This document shows positions 43,825 through 50,773 of a stretch of 56,446 nt of DNA, one piece after another. Within the stretch, counting starts at the first letter, position 1. Every line of letters starts with the position of its first letter. The translations under genes and the position numbers were made by a program. A model generated the notes under the pieces. That model had not been told where the DNA came from and did not search any database. It saw only the letters and a list, made by a program, of their open reading frames with translations. The stretch covers positions 16,211-72,656 of the forward strand of contig CAJTXE010000023.1 in assembly GCA_910580225.1 (NCBI GenBank). Direction: 5' to 3'. Source of the stretch: an uncultured Acetatifactor sp. (GTDB taxonomy: Bacteria > Bacillota > Clostridia > Lachnospirales > Lachnospiraceae).

Positions 43825-44172
43825 ATGGCAAGAAAAAAGAAAATTGACAAGGAAATGGGATTCCGTCTGAAGAAAGCCAGAACCGACCAGAAGCTGACCT
43901 ATGAAGAACTGGCTGAAAAATCCGGCGTTTCCTCCCGCTATATCAAGGAAATCGAAAATCATGGAAACGTGCCAAGCATTGAAAAGCTAAGGCAGCTCAT
44001 ACAAGCCTTACATATTTCCGCCGATCCGTTTTTCTATCCAGATGCCCCGGCAGACAATCTCGATTACAAGCGTCTGCTGGTCTATCTGTCACAATGTACG
44101 GAGGAACAAATTACAACGATACTCGCTATTGTGGAAGCCTATCTTCGGACATACAAACATCCCAAAGAATAG
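43825..44172 (+). CDS. XRE-family element regulator (Tn916 Orf9-like)
   Basis: A 115-residue protein. The HTH covers residues 8-65 (RLKKARTDQKLTYEELAEKS, VSSRYIKEIENHGNVPSIEK), with an all-helical C terminus (YLSQCTEEQITTILAIVEAY). GGAGGTGCATAT precedes the ATG. The position, opposite the sigma-like gene, matches Orf9 of Tn916, a repressor of transfer/excision functions. Confidence 0.85.
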   Translation: MARKKKIDKEMGFRLKKARTDQKLTYEELAEKSGVSSRYIKEIENHGNVPSIEKLRQLIQALHISADPFFYPDAPADNLDYKRLLVYLSQCTEEQITTILAIVEAYLRTYKHPKE

Positions 44173-44222
44173 GATACCTTAAACATTTTGATTATCTCTG
44201 GATTATTTCTGAATTTTTCTGC

Positions 44223-44265
44223 AAAAACAAGACGGCTCTCTCAACGCATCTGCCGCCTTGTTTTT
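44223..44265 (+). terminator. Intrinsic terminator after XRE gene
   Basis: AAAAACAAGACGGC and GCCGCCTTGTTTTT form a 14-bp stem with one mismatch and a 15-base loop, ending in TTTTT. Works for the XRE transcript; the A-run on the other side makes it partly bidirectional. Confidence 0.8.
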
Positions 44266-44313
44266 ATCTGTTTATCATCTTAAACATAATGACAACGATC
44301 CAAAATATTTCCA

Positions 44314-44748
44314 TCACAGACCATTGTATAAATTTTTATTGAACCGATAACCCACGCCCCACACTGTCTGTATGTAAACAGGCTCGCTCGGATTGACCTC
44401 TATCTTTTCTCTAATATTATGGATATGGCTCATAACAATATTGCAATCTCCAGAGTACAGCTCCTGCCAAACGACATTATATATCTGCTCTTTACTAAAT
44501 ACTCGACCTTTATTTTGTGCAAGCAGTACAAGTATTTGAAATTCCTTCATTGTTAATACAATTTCCCTACTCCCCTGAAATACCTGATGTCTGTCTGGTA
44601 GGATTCTTAAACTATCAAATTGAAGTGGCAAACAGCTTTCTATCGCCACTTTCTGTATATTATGACCACTCTCTTTTATTACCTCTACCAGTTTTTTATA
44701 TAAATCCTCTCCTGCACTGTCAACATGAAGTATCAATATTTCACTCAA
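44314..44748 (-). CDS. Winged-helix (OmpR-type) DNA-binding protein without receiver
   Basis: A 144-residue protein. The C-terminal 95 residues are a full OmpR-type winged helix (TMKEFQILVLLAQNKGRVFS, KEQIYNVVWQELYSGDCNIV, SHIHNIREKIEVNP, YIQTVWGVGYRFNKN). The N-terminal 50 residues (SEILILHVDSAGEDLYKKLV) look like a short alpha/beta remnant without phosphoryl-accepting Asp. I start at the TTG at 44748, with GGGGGCGA just upstream; an ATG at 44781 lacks a good site. It lies 130 bases downstream of the MATE gene on the same strand. The C-terminal part is closely related to the end of the protein at 47872-48615. Confidence 0.7.
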   Translation of the reverse strand: MSEILILHVDSAGEDLYKKLVEVIKESGHNIQKVAIESCLPLQFDSLRILPDRHQVFQGSREIVLTMKEFQILVLLAQNKGRVFSKEQIYNVVWQELYSGDCNIVMSHIHNIREKIEVNPSEPVYIQTVWGVGYRFNKNLYNGL

Positions 44749-44877
44749 AAAATCGCCCCCGTATATGATGCCGCCCTCCATTTATTGGCAGCATCATCTA
44801 AAAGCAGCTCTGCCGGACAACAGGCTCTTTTACCGTTATCCAGCAGACCATTTATGTTTCATATATTAACTTAAATC

Positions 44878-46254
44878 TTACTCTTGTTTTTCAATATGAA
44901 GCTGTGCTTCTGCTTCCGTCAGTTCTCCATGAAGCTGTAATGCCATAAAGATTGTAATAATGCCTGAAATCACATCTGCAATCGGCTGTGCATAAAGTAT
45001 CCCATTGATTCCCCAAACATTCGGGAGAAGTAAAATCACTGGAACAAAACAAATTCCCTGCCTACAAGCCCCAAGGATAAAGCCTTTTGTTCCTTTACCA
45101 AGTGCAAGAAACAAAGAGGAATATACCGTATAAAAACCAAACAGGAAGAATGAAAATCCATTTGCCAAAAGGGATTTCTGCCCTACCGCAATCATTTCCG
45201 TATTTCCATTTGCAAACTGCGAAATTATCTGTACAGAAAACAGAGCCATTAGCAAACCCACTATTACACAGAAAACTGTTGACCACAAAATAGATGTTCG
45301 AATCGCTTCCCTCAAACGCTGGAACTTCTTTGCCCCATAGCTGAATCCTGCAATCGGCTGAAATCCTTTCAGGAAGCCAAATACTACTAATGTTCCCATA
45401 GCTGTAACCCTTGTGACTGCCCCCATCCCGGCAATAGCAGCATCACCATATCCATTTGCCGCCCGGTTGATAAGTGCTATGGAAAGACTGGTAAGAAGCT
45501 GAAAAGTAAGTGTTGGGACTCCAATTTTCAAAACTTCCATATATATCTGCTTGGAGGGTTTAAAATCCTTTATGCTGAATGAAAACGCACTCTTTTTACG
45601 AAGCGCATAAGTTAAGTACACAAGCGTGGAGACAAATTGAGAAATGGCAGTGGCAATCGCAGCCCCCGCAACCCCCATATCAAACGCATAAATAAAAACC
45701 GGATCTAAGCCAATATTTAATACAGCTCCCAACAATAAGGCGCACATGGTTGTTTTCGCTGCCCCTTCACTTGCCACAATATTATTCATTGTCACATTAA
45801 ATACATTAAAGATACAGGAAATTACATATATCCTTGCATAAGTCAGGGCATAAGGCATAATGGTATCTGTTGCCCCAAGCATGGTTAAAATCGGTTTCAG
45901 AAAAACAGCAGCCAAAATAATAATAACCGCACCGATCATAACGCTGCTGTATACTGCCGTACTCGCCACCTTATTTGCAGTACCTCTGTCCCCACGTCCT
46001 AACAGCCTTGAAAGATAAGATGCCGCACCATTGCCAAACATCAACCCCAATCCCACTACTACCTGTCCTAATGGAAACACAATCGAAATCGCACCCATAG
46101 GGCTTTCTCCCAAACCTCCCACAAAATACGCATCTACCAGATTATAAAGGGCATTAATCAACATACCAATCATAATCGGTACACCAAGAGCCACAAGAGC
46201 TGTTGGGACTGGCGCACTCCCTAATAGTTCCATTTTGTTGTTACGTTCACTCAT
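44878..46254 (-). CDS. MATE-family multidrug efflux transporter
   Basis: A 458-residue membrane protein of twelve helices, of the normal MATE length. Typical stretches are VALGVPIMIGMLINALYNLV, DAYFVGGLGESPMGAISIVF, GFLKGFQPIAGFSYGAKKF and LALGKGTKGFILGACRQG. Exports cationic or aromatic compounds in exchange for Na+ or H+. AAAGGAGT nine bases before the Met at 46254 fixes the start. It is divergent from padR, whose product most likely represses it. Confidence 0.92.
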   Translation of the reverse strand: MSERNNKMELLGSAPVPTALVALGVPIMIGMLINALYNLVDAYFVGGLGESPMGAISIVFPLGQVVVGLGLMFGNGAASYLSRLLGRGDRGTANKVASTAVYSSVMIGAVIIILAAVFLKPILTMLGATDTIMPYALTYARIYVISCIFNVFNVTMNNIVASEGAAKTTMCALLLGAVLNIGLDPVFIYAFDMGVAGAAIATAISQFVSTLVYLTYALRKKSAFSFSIKDFKPSKQIYMEVLKIGVPTLTFQLLTSLSIALINRAANGYGDAAIAGMGAVTRVTAMGTLVVFGFLKGFQPIAGFSYGAKKFQRLREAIRTSILWSTVFCVIVGLLMALFSVQIISQFANGNTEMIAVGQKSLLANGFSFFLFGFYTVYSSLFLALGKGTKGFILGACRQGICFVPVILLLPNVWGINGILYAQPIADVISGIITIFMALQLHGELTEAEAQLHIEKQE

Positions 46255-46460
46255 TTCTGAATACTCCTTTCTCTTGACAATCATTATTATTTACAGTAGT
46301 ATAATTTATACCAATTTCCTGCAAAGAAAATATACTCTAATTTATAGTAGTTGTCAAGAGAGTAGTGATAATTTTTTGTTTCTTGACAGTAGCTATAAAA
46401 TCTAATACTATAAATTACAGTGTAGAACACATATAAATTCAGAGAGAAAGGCTGGTCACA
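46255..46460. promoter_or_regulatory. MATE/padR divergent promoters with inverted operator pair
   Basis: padR promoter: TTGACA 46383-46388, 17 bases, TACTAT 46406-46411. MATE promoter on the minus strand: TTGACA 46357-46352, 17 bases, TATATT 46334-46329. TAATTTATAGTA (46338-46349) lies in the MATE promoter spacer, and its exact complement TACTATAAATTA (46406-46417) covers the padR -10 box. A looser copy lies at 46291-46310. These are likely PadR operators controlling both genes. Confidence 0.72.
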
Positions 46461-47000
46461 ATGGCTACGATTGATTTAATTGTATTGGGAATGTTAAAAA
46501 AAGAGCCTATGGGCGCTTATGATATTCAAAAGCTGGTGGAATACCGCAATATATCCAAATGGGTAAAAATAAGTACCCCATCAATCTACAAAAAGGCACT
46601 CCAGTTAGAAGAGAAGGGATTTATCAAGGGAAATATTGTAAAGGAAGGGAAAATGCCAGAAAAAGCGGTTTATTCCCTAACTGATGCAGGAAATAGGGAA
46701 TTTGAAAGACTTATGTTGGAAATCGCCGCTAAACCTATCCATATCTTTTTAGATTTTAATGCTGTGATTGTCAACTTAGACAGTTTACCTTTGGAAATCC
46801 AGCAATCTTGTGTAAACAGCATTGAAAAGAACATCAAAACGCTGAAAACTTATTTAGAGGAAAACATCCTTGAAAAAGAAAATATTCCGGAAATTCCCGA
46901 AACAGGTATGGCAGTTTTACAGCAACAGCATGTTTTAGTGGAAGCAATTGAAAAATGGATTGCTTCTCTGAAAGAACGCCTTCCATCAAATAATGAATAG
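46461..47000 (+). CDS. PadR-family transcriptional regulator
   Basis: A 179-residue regulator. The N-terminal winged helix is of PadR type: DLIVLGMLKKEPMGAYDIQK, STPSIYKKALQLEEKGFIKG, AVYSLTDAGNREFERLM. The C-terminal ~85 residues are helical (dimerisation, Vir_act_alpha_C-like). PadR proteins usually repress a neighbouring drug pump and release on binding the drug. GAGAAAGG precedes the ATG. Confidence 0.9.
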   Translation: MATIDLIVLGMLKKEPMGAYDIQKLVEYRNISKWVKISTPSIYKKALQLEEKGFIKGNIVKEGKMPEKAVYSLTDAGNREFERLMLEIAAKPIHIFLDFNAVIVNLDSLPLEIQQSCVNSIEKNIKTLKTYLEENILEKENIPEIPETGMAVLQQQHVLVEAIEKWIASLKERLPSNNE

Positions 47001-47038
47001 CTTATTTCCAATAATGAAATCCATTGCTGTTTTTAAAA

Positions 47039-47080
47039 GCAAGGTGGCTCGCTCCTGAATAAGCCAGCCACCTTGCTTAT
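47039..47080. terminator. Bidirectional terminator after padR
   Basis: GCAAGGTGGCT (47039-47049) and AGCCACCTTGC (47066-47076) are perfect inverted repeats, with TTATTAT on the plus side and TTTTAAAA on the minus side. It separates padR from the convergent small gene. Confidence 0.8.
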
Positions 47081-47415
47081 TATCTGCCTATTCTTCTGAG
47101 TAGTTCTCTTACCTTTGCGGTCTTAGGGATTATGCCTAATCCCTCTAATATTTGTATAGCATCCACAATCCCTTGATAATATGCCCTTTGTTCTTCCTTG
47201 TAATGGGCATGATCCACCGCATCCATATAGCCCTCCAAAAACTCCCTGTCCTCTTTCGGCAGCTTGGTAAGATATGCTTCAAATGCCTTCTGCTTCTTTT
47301 TCAGTTCCCGGCTGGCTACTTTTGCTTCCTCCGTCTGGACGGAATACTCCCTGTCCTCTGATTCGCTGCGCAGTTCCTCAAAGACATCCGACAATGTTTC
47401 AAAAACTTCATTCAT
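47080..47415 (-). CDS. Small helical protein common in integrative elements
   Basis: A 111-residue, highly charged helical protein (EELRSESEDREYSVQTEEAK, FEAYLTKLPKEDREFLEGYM, ILEGLGIIPKTAKVRELLRR). No domain with known function. Similar proteins are frequent in Lachnospiraceae integrative elements (established only by general resemblance). The ATG at 47415 has AAAGGTGG nine bases before it; a GTG at 47427 is an alternative. Confidence 0.6.
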   Translation of the reverse strand: MNEVFETLSDVFEELRSESEDREYSVQTEEAKVASRELKKKQKAFEAYLTKLPKEDREFLEGYMDAVDHAHYKEEQRAYYQGIVDAIQILEGLGIIPKTAKVRELLRRIGR

Positions 47416-47509
47416 GCTTGTTTCCACCTTTCTCTGTTAAAAATATTATTGTATTTTACAGGCAGTATTATCAATCCCCAATTTCTCAATAACAAGATAA
47501 TTCCCTAGC

Positions 47510-47579
47510 ACTTCATCTTTAGAAGTATATTATCAACAATATTTCGTAAAATCAATGGTAAGGGACTTCATCTTTAGAA
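47510..47579. repeat. 15-bp direct repeat, two copies
   Basis: ACTTCATCTTTAGAA occurs at 47510-47524 and 47565-47579, 55 bases apart, just upstream of the small XRE gene. Probably binding sites for a regulator. Two copies only, not a CRISPR array. Confidence 0.6.
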
Positions 47580-47594
47580 AGTTGGTGGTAGGAT

Positions 47595-47852
47595 ATTAAA
47601 ATCTATTGGAATAAGGAAAACAACTCCAAAAACCTAATCGGTCAAAGGGTTATGGAACTGCGGACGGAAAGGAAGCTGTCACAGAAAGCCCTTGCAGAAC
47701 AGCTCCAGCTTGCCGGATATGAGTTTAGCGACCTGACCGTTTTACGGATTGAAAAAGGGACAAGGTTTGTCCCGGATTATGAAGTGGTGGCTCTGGCAGA
47801 GTTCTTCCATGTATCCTGCGAATACCTCTTAGGCGTACAGGACAAAAAATAA
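47595..47852 (+). CDS. Small XRE-family regulator
   Basis: The conserved HTH needs NLIGQRVMELRTERKLSQKA and continues AEQLQLAGYEFSDLTVLRIE, then VALAEFFHVSCEYLLG. The only ATG (47652) falls inside the first helix, cutting off the start of the domain. In the same frame the reading stays open back to a stop at 47589, and an ATT at 47595 follows GGTGGTAGG, so I propose an ATT start and 85 residues. If ATG is used the protein is 66 residues. Could also be a fragment whose 5' end was lost. Confidence 0.6.
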   Translation: MKIYWNKENNSKNLIGQRVMELRTERKLSQKALAEQLQLAGYEFSDLTVLRIEKGTRFVPDYEVVALAEFFHVSCEYLLGVQDKK

Positions 47853-47894
47853 GCAGCAATCTGTTTTCACATCACAGACTGCTGCTTAAATTTT
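47851..47894 (+). terminator. Terminator between small XRE gene and chimeric gene
   Basis: AAGCAGCAATCTG (47851-47863) pairs with CAGACTGCTGCTT (47875-47887), followed by AAATTTTT. It overlaps the ends of both convergent genes. Confidence 0.7.
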
Positions 47895-48615
47895 TGTTGA
47901 ACCGATAGCCAATGCCCCATACGGTCTGTATGTAAAGCGGCTTGCCCGGATTGTCCTCTATTTTCTCCCTTATATGGCGGATATGGCTCATGACAATATT
48001 GTAATCGCCGGAATACGGTTCCTGCCAGACAATATCATAGATCTGCTCTTTGCTGAATACCCTGCCGGGACTCTGCGCTAACAAATACAGTATTTCAAAT
48101 CCAAAAGTTCTCTTTCCATTAACTTCCATGCTTTCTGATACTTCCAGAAAATTGTTGGAAAACTTTTCCCAAAGTTTGAATGTCATTACCGGAGAGAACT
48201 GGCTTGTGCTGCCTCCCTCCCAGATTCCGTCCTTTTCATGATAAAGTGCCGGAGTAAATTTTTCAGATTTTTCTAGTTTAGAGTAATCAACATTCTTCAT
48301 AGAATCATATGAAAATGTATTTTTATCTTCTCCTTTTGGAATTTCATAAGAAGAAAGTAAAATTCCCTGTTCTATTTCCGTGATAAGGAAAAGATGTGGA
48401 GATGCATGACGTTTCCCATTAATTTCATAATAACTCTCTTCAACAACAAATTTTCCTTTGAAATCTTCAGGAAGGTTATTTATTTTGTCATTACAGATTG
48501 TATTTACATGTTCCGCATATGGATATGTTTTCCCCTCTGCCTGCATTTTCTTAAATTGATCCTTATTATCAAAATGTCCTGTCATCATTCCTACAAAATT
48601 ATCAAGTTTCATCAT
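47872..48615 (-). CDS. Chimeric protein: unknown N-terminal domain fused to OmpR-type winged helix
   Basis: A 247-residue frame of two unlike parts. Residues 1-170 (DNFVGMMTGHFDNKDQFKKM, VVEESYYEINGKRHASPHLF) look like a complete beta-barrel protein reminiscent of the CpcT/CpeT fold; the last conserved part is VSESMEVNGKRTF. From about residue 172 the sequence is a partial OmpR winged helix (EILYLLAQSPGRVFSKEQIY, VMSHIRHIREKIEDNP, YIQTVWGIGYRFNKN), strongly similar to 44314-44748. The join, at about 48,100, also marks a drop in G+C upstream. Most likely an unlucky recombination between an element gene and a host gene, though it stays in frame. Confidence 0.7.
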   Translation of the reverse strand: MMKLDNFVGMMTGHFDNKDQFKKMQAEGKTYPYAEHVNTICNDKINNLPEDFKGKFVVEESYYEINGKRHASPHLFLITEIEQGILLSSYEIPKGEDKNTFSYDSMKNVDYSKLEKSEKFTPALYHEKDGIWEGGSTSQFSPVMTFKLWEKFSNNFLEVSESMEVNGKRTFGFEILYLLAQSPGRVFSKEQIYDIVWQEPYSGDYNIVMSHIRHIREKIEDNPGKPLYIQTVWGIGYRFNKNLSSSL

Positions 48616-48647
48616 ATACTTTACCTCCTGGTATTTGCCTAATCACA

Positions 48648-49460
48648 CTATTCCTCTTTTGCTTTTGCCATACTGGCGATATCTCCCACTCCATTCAATA
48701 CCATTGTCGGAAGATAAGCATAAGTTTTGAGTGTATCCTTCGTTGAACATCCAGAGAGAACCAATACAGTAGACATACCACTTTCCATTCCTGAAATCAC
48801 ATCTGTATCCATACGATCCCCAACCATTACAGCTTCTGCTGAATGACATCCAAGCATATTCAATCCTGTTCTCATCATCAGTGGATTCGGTTTCCCACAG
48901 AAATATGCCTGTGTACCTGTTGCCATTTCAATGGGTGCAATCAATGCACGACAGGCAGGAGCGATTCCGTTCTCGATCGGTCCGGAAACATCCGAGTTTG
49001 CTCCAATCAGCTTAGCTCCCTTCAGAACTAAATTCGTTGCTTTCGTTAAAGTATCCAATGAATAGGAACGTCCCTCTCCCACAACAACATAATCCGGATT
49101 TACATCATTCATTGTAATGCCAACGTCATAAAGTGCATTTAAGAGACCAGCTTCTCCTATCACAAATGCTGAACAGCCTGCCGCCTGTTCCTTTAAAAAA
49201 GCGGCTGTTGCCAATGCGCTGGTATAAAAATGTTCTTCTGGCACATCAAGTCCCATCCTTGCCAGTTTCTGATTTAATTCCCGTGGTGTATATCCACTAT
49301 TATTTGTCAAAAATAAATATTCTTTCTTTTCATCATGCAACCACTGGATGAATTCTGGAACACCTGGCAATATCTGATTGCCATGATAAATCACACCATC
49401 CATATCACAGATGAATCCTTTTTTTTCATTAAAATCGATTATGGATTTTCTCATGTTCAT
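48648..49460 (-). CDS. HAD-IIA family (NagD-like) phosphatase
   Basis: A 270-residue hydrolase. Motif I is GFICDMDGVIYHG (nucleophile Asp), motif II LFLTNNSGYTPREL, and motif IV MVGDRMDTDVISGMESGMST; GKPNPLMM carries the lysine. The C2 cap between them is typical of NagD/4-nitrophenylphosphatases, which act on sugar or nucleoside monophosphates. It follows the AraC gene by 161 bases on the same strand and precedes the chimeric gene by 32. Confidence 0.9.
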   Translation of the reverse strand: MNMRKSIIDFNEKKGFICDMDGVIYHGNQILPGVPEFIQWLHDEKKEYLFLTNNSGYTPRELNQKLARMGLDVPEEHFYTSALATAAFLKEQAAGCSAFVIGEAGLLNALYDVGITMNDVNPDYVVVGEGRSYSLDTLTKATNLVLKGAKLIGANSDVSGPIENGIAPACRALIAPIEMATGTQAYFCGKPNPLMMRTGLNMLGCHSAEAVMVGDRMDTDVISGMESGMSTVLVLSGCSTKDTLKTYAYLPTMVLNGVGDIASMAKAKEE

Positions 49461-49621
49461 ATGCGCCCTGCCTTTCTTGTTTCTTTAGAATACACCTTGC
49501 TCTTTTCATAATAAAATAAAGCGCTATTTTCTACAAATATTTTCATATTATATCATCCACACATAAAATCAAATACATAGTACTGTGAAATCGAAGTAAA
49601 TATTTCTATCAACAGAACCTT

Positions 49622-50422
49622 TTATGACAACATCTCTTTCACACAAGTACTCCGATAATCACTTGGTGATATTTTATATCTTTCTTTAAATACTCGGTTA
49701 AATGTTCTCTGACTTTCAAATCCACTATCCAGACAAATGTTTGTAATAGAATCACTCGTATTTTCCAAACGCTGGCATGCATAGTTCAGCCTTGCATCGT
49801 TAAGATATTGATTAAAGTTTCTATGGAATGCTTTGGAAAAGAGTCTGGATAAAACATATTTGCTCACCCCCAGATCTTTTGCCATCTCTTCCAGCGAAAA
49901 TTTCTTCTTAAAATTTGCTGATATATAGGAAACTGTCTGGTAAATAAGATCGTTGCTCCCCACATTACTCTTTTCTACCAAATTTAATTTTCCTATGCAG
50001 CGTGCCAACACAATTTGAAGATATGCCTGTGCAACAGTAATATCCGACTGTTCTGTCTCTAAAATCGCATTTATAACCCTATATACCTCCGGTTCAACCT
50101 TTTCCGCTTTGATGATCGGGTATTCAGGAGCCATGGATTGCATGATATCTGCAAATTTGGCAATCGTAAATGGCGATGCAATCAGATAAGTCGCTTTATT
50201 TACACCGGGTGTCAGTACCTGATAGTGATGAATAACATCTGGAAATACAAAGCCTATATCTCCTTTATCCATATGATATAGTTCCTGTCCGACACCAAGT
50301 TCTAATGCTCCACTTGTTACACAAACAATCTCCAATGCATTATGAAGATGTGGTTCAATATGTTTTGACTTCCTATTTATTGCTATGATCTCCTCTTTTG
50401 TGTCAACATATTTTAACTGCAT
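49622..50422 (-). CDS. AraC-family transcriptional regulator
   Basis: A 266-residue regulator. The cupin half has HIEPHLHNALEIVCVTSGAL and GFVFPDVIHHYQV; the C-terminal HTH pair reads SLEEMAKDLGVSKYVLSRLF and ITNICLDSGFESQRTFNRVF, with KISPSDYRS. The Met at 50422 has AAAGGGGAG before it; the longer frame to 50539 overlaps a divergent small gene. It may control the HAD gene after it or the GPH/beta-galactosidase operon before it. Confidence 0.87.
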   Translation of the reverse strand: MQLKYVDTKEEIIAINRKSKHIEPHLHNALEIVCVTSGALELGVGQELYHMDKGDIGFVFPDVIHHYQVLTPGVNKATYLIASPFTIAKFADIMQSMAPEYPIIKAEKVEPEVYRVINAILETEQSDITVAQAYLQIVLARCIGKLNLVEKSNVGSNDLIYQTVSYISANFKKKFSLEEMAKDLGVSKYVLSRLFSKAFHRNFNQYLNDARLNYACQRLENTSDSITNICLDSGFESQRTFNRVFKERYKISPSDYRSTCVKEMLS

Positions 50423-50465
50423 GAAATACTCCCCTTTGCAACATTTGTCTATATCTTCTTTCGAT

Positions 50466-50499
50466 TTGGCAAGCAATCCTTTTACACCTATCTTATAAT
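50466..50499 (+). promoter_or_regulatory. Promoter of the 25-codon gene
   Basis: A perfect TATAAT at 50494-50499; the best upstream match, TTGGCA (50466-50471), is 22 bases away, too far for an ideal pair. Transcription would begin near 50506. Confidence 0.4.
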
Positions 50500-50531
50500 C
50501 AACTTGTAAATAAGGAAAGGAGGAATTGCAA

Positions 50532-50609
50532 ATGAGCAACCTAAAAAAATATCTGAATGACCTTTTAGTATTCTACACTGAATATTTTGAGCATCCTTAC
50601 CATGTATAA
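50532..50609 (+). CDS. 25-codon small protein gene in its own transcription unit
   Basis: An ATG at 50532 stands eight bases after a perfect AGGAGG. The product begins MSNLKKYLNDLLVFYTE and ends EHPYHV, amphipathic with five aromatic residues in a row of ten. A TATAAT box lies upstream and an intrinsic terminator 40-80 bases downstream, and no gene follows on this strand before the convergent transporter gene. It may be a leader peptide left from an attenuator, a small membrane-active peptide, or a dual-purpose RNA. I recognise no family. Confidence 0.5.
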   Translation: MSNLKKYLNDLLVFYTEYFEHPYHV

Positions 50610-50620
50610 ATACTAAAAGG
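50561..50620 (+). promoter_or_regulatory. 12-bp inverted repeat spanning the small gene's end
   Basis: CCTTTTAGTATT (50561-50572) and AATACTAAAAGG (50609-50620) are perfect complements. The second arm starts at the stop codon, the first lies within the frame, so translation would open the stem, as in peptide-controlled attenuators. Confidence 0.6.
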
Positions 50621-50652
50621 ACTATTTTGTGAAAACTGAATATTTTCTTAAG

Positions 50653-50690
50653 GCCATTTCATAAAAATGAAGTGGTCCTTTTTATTTTCA
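50653..50690 (+). terminator. Intrinsic terminator of the small transcription unit
   Basis: AAGGCCATTTCA, loop of about 6, then TGAAGTGGTCCTT with one bulged base and TTTTATTTT. Also usable as a weak end for the convergent GPH gene. Confidence 0.7.
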
Positions 50691-50773
50691 AAATACAGTT
50701 CTATCACTTTATATTATAGAAAAAAGCACTGTCTCATCGAACAACGATCAGACAACGCTTTCTCTTGTCAATT

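Noticed and set aside
44314..44748. VanR-type response regulator with vancomycin-resistance genes nearby
   Set aside because: The receiver domain is missing and no vanS, vanH, ligase or vanX gene is present; the similarity is limited to the winged helix.
47510..47579. CRISPR array
   Set aside because: Only two 15-base repeats with one 40-base gap, and no cas genes.
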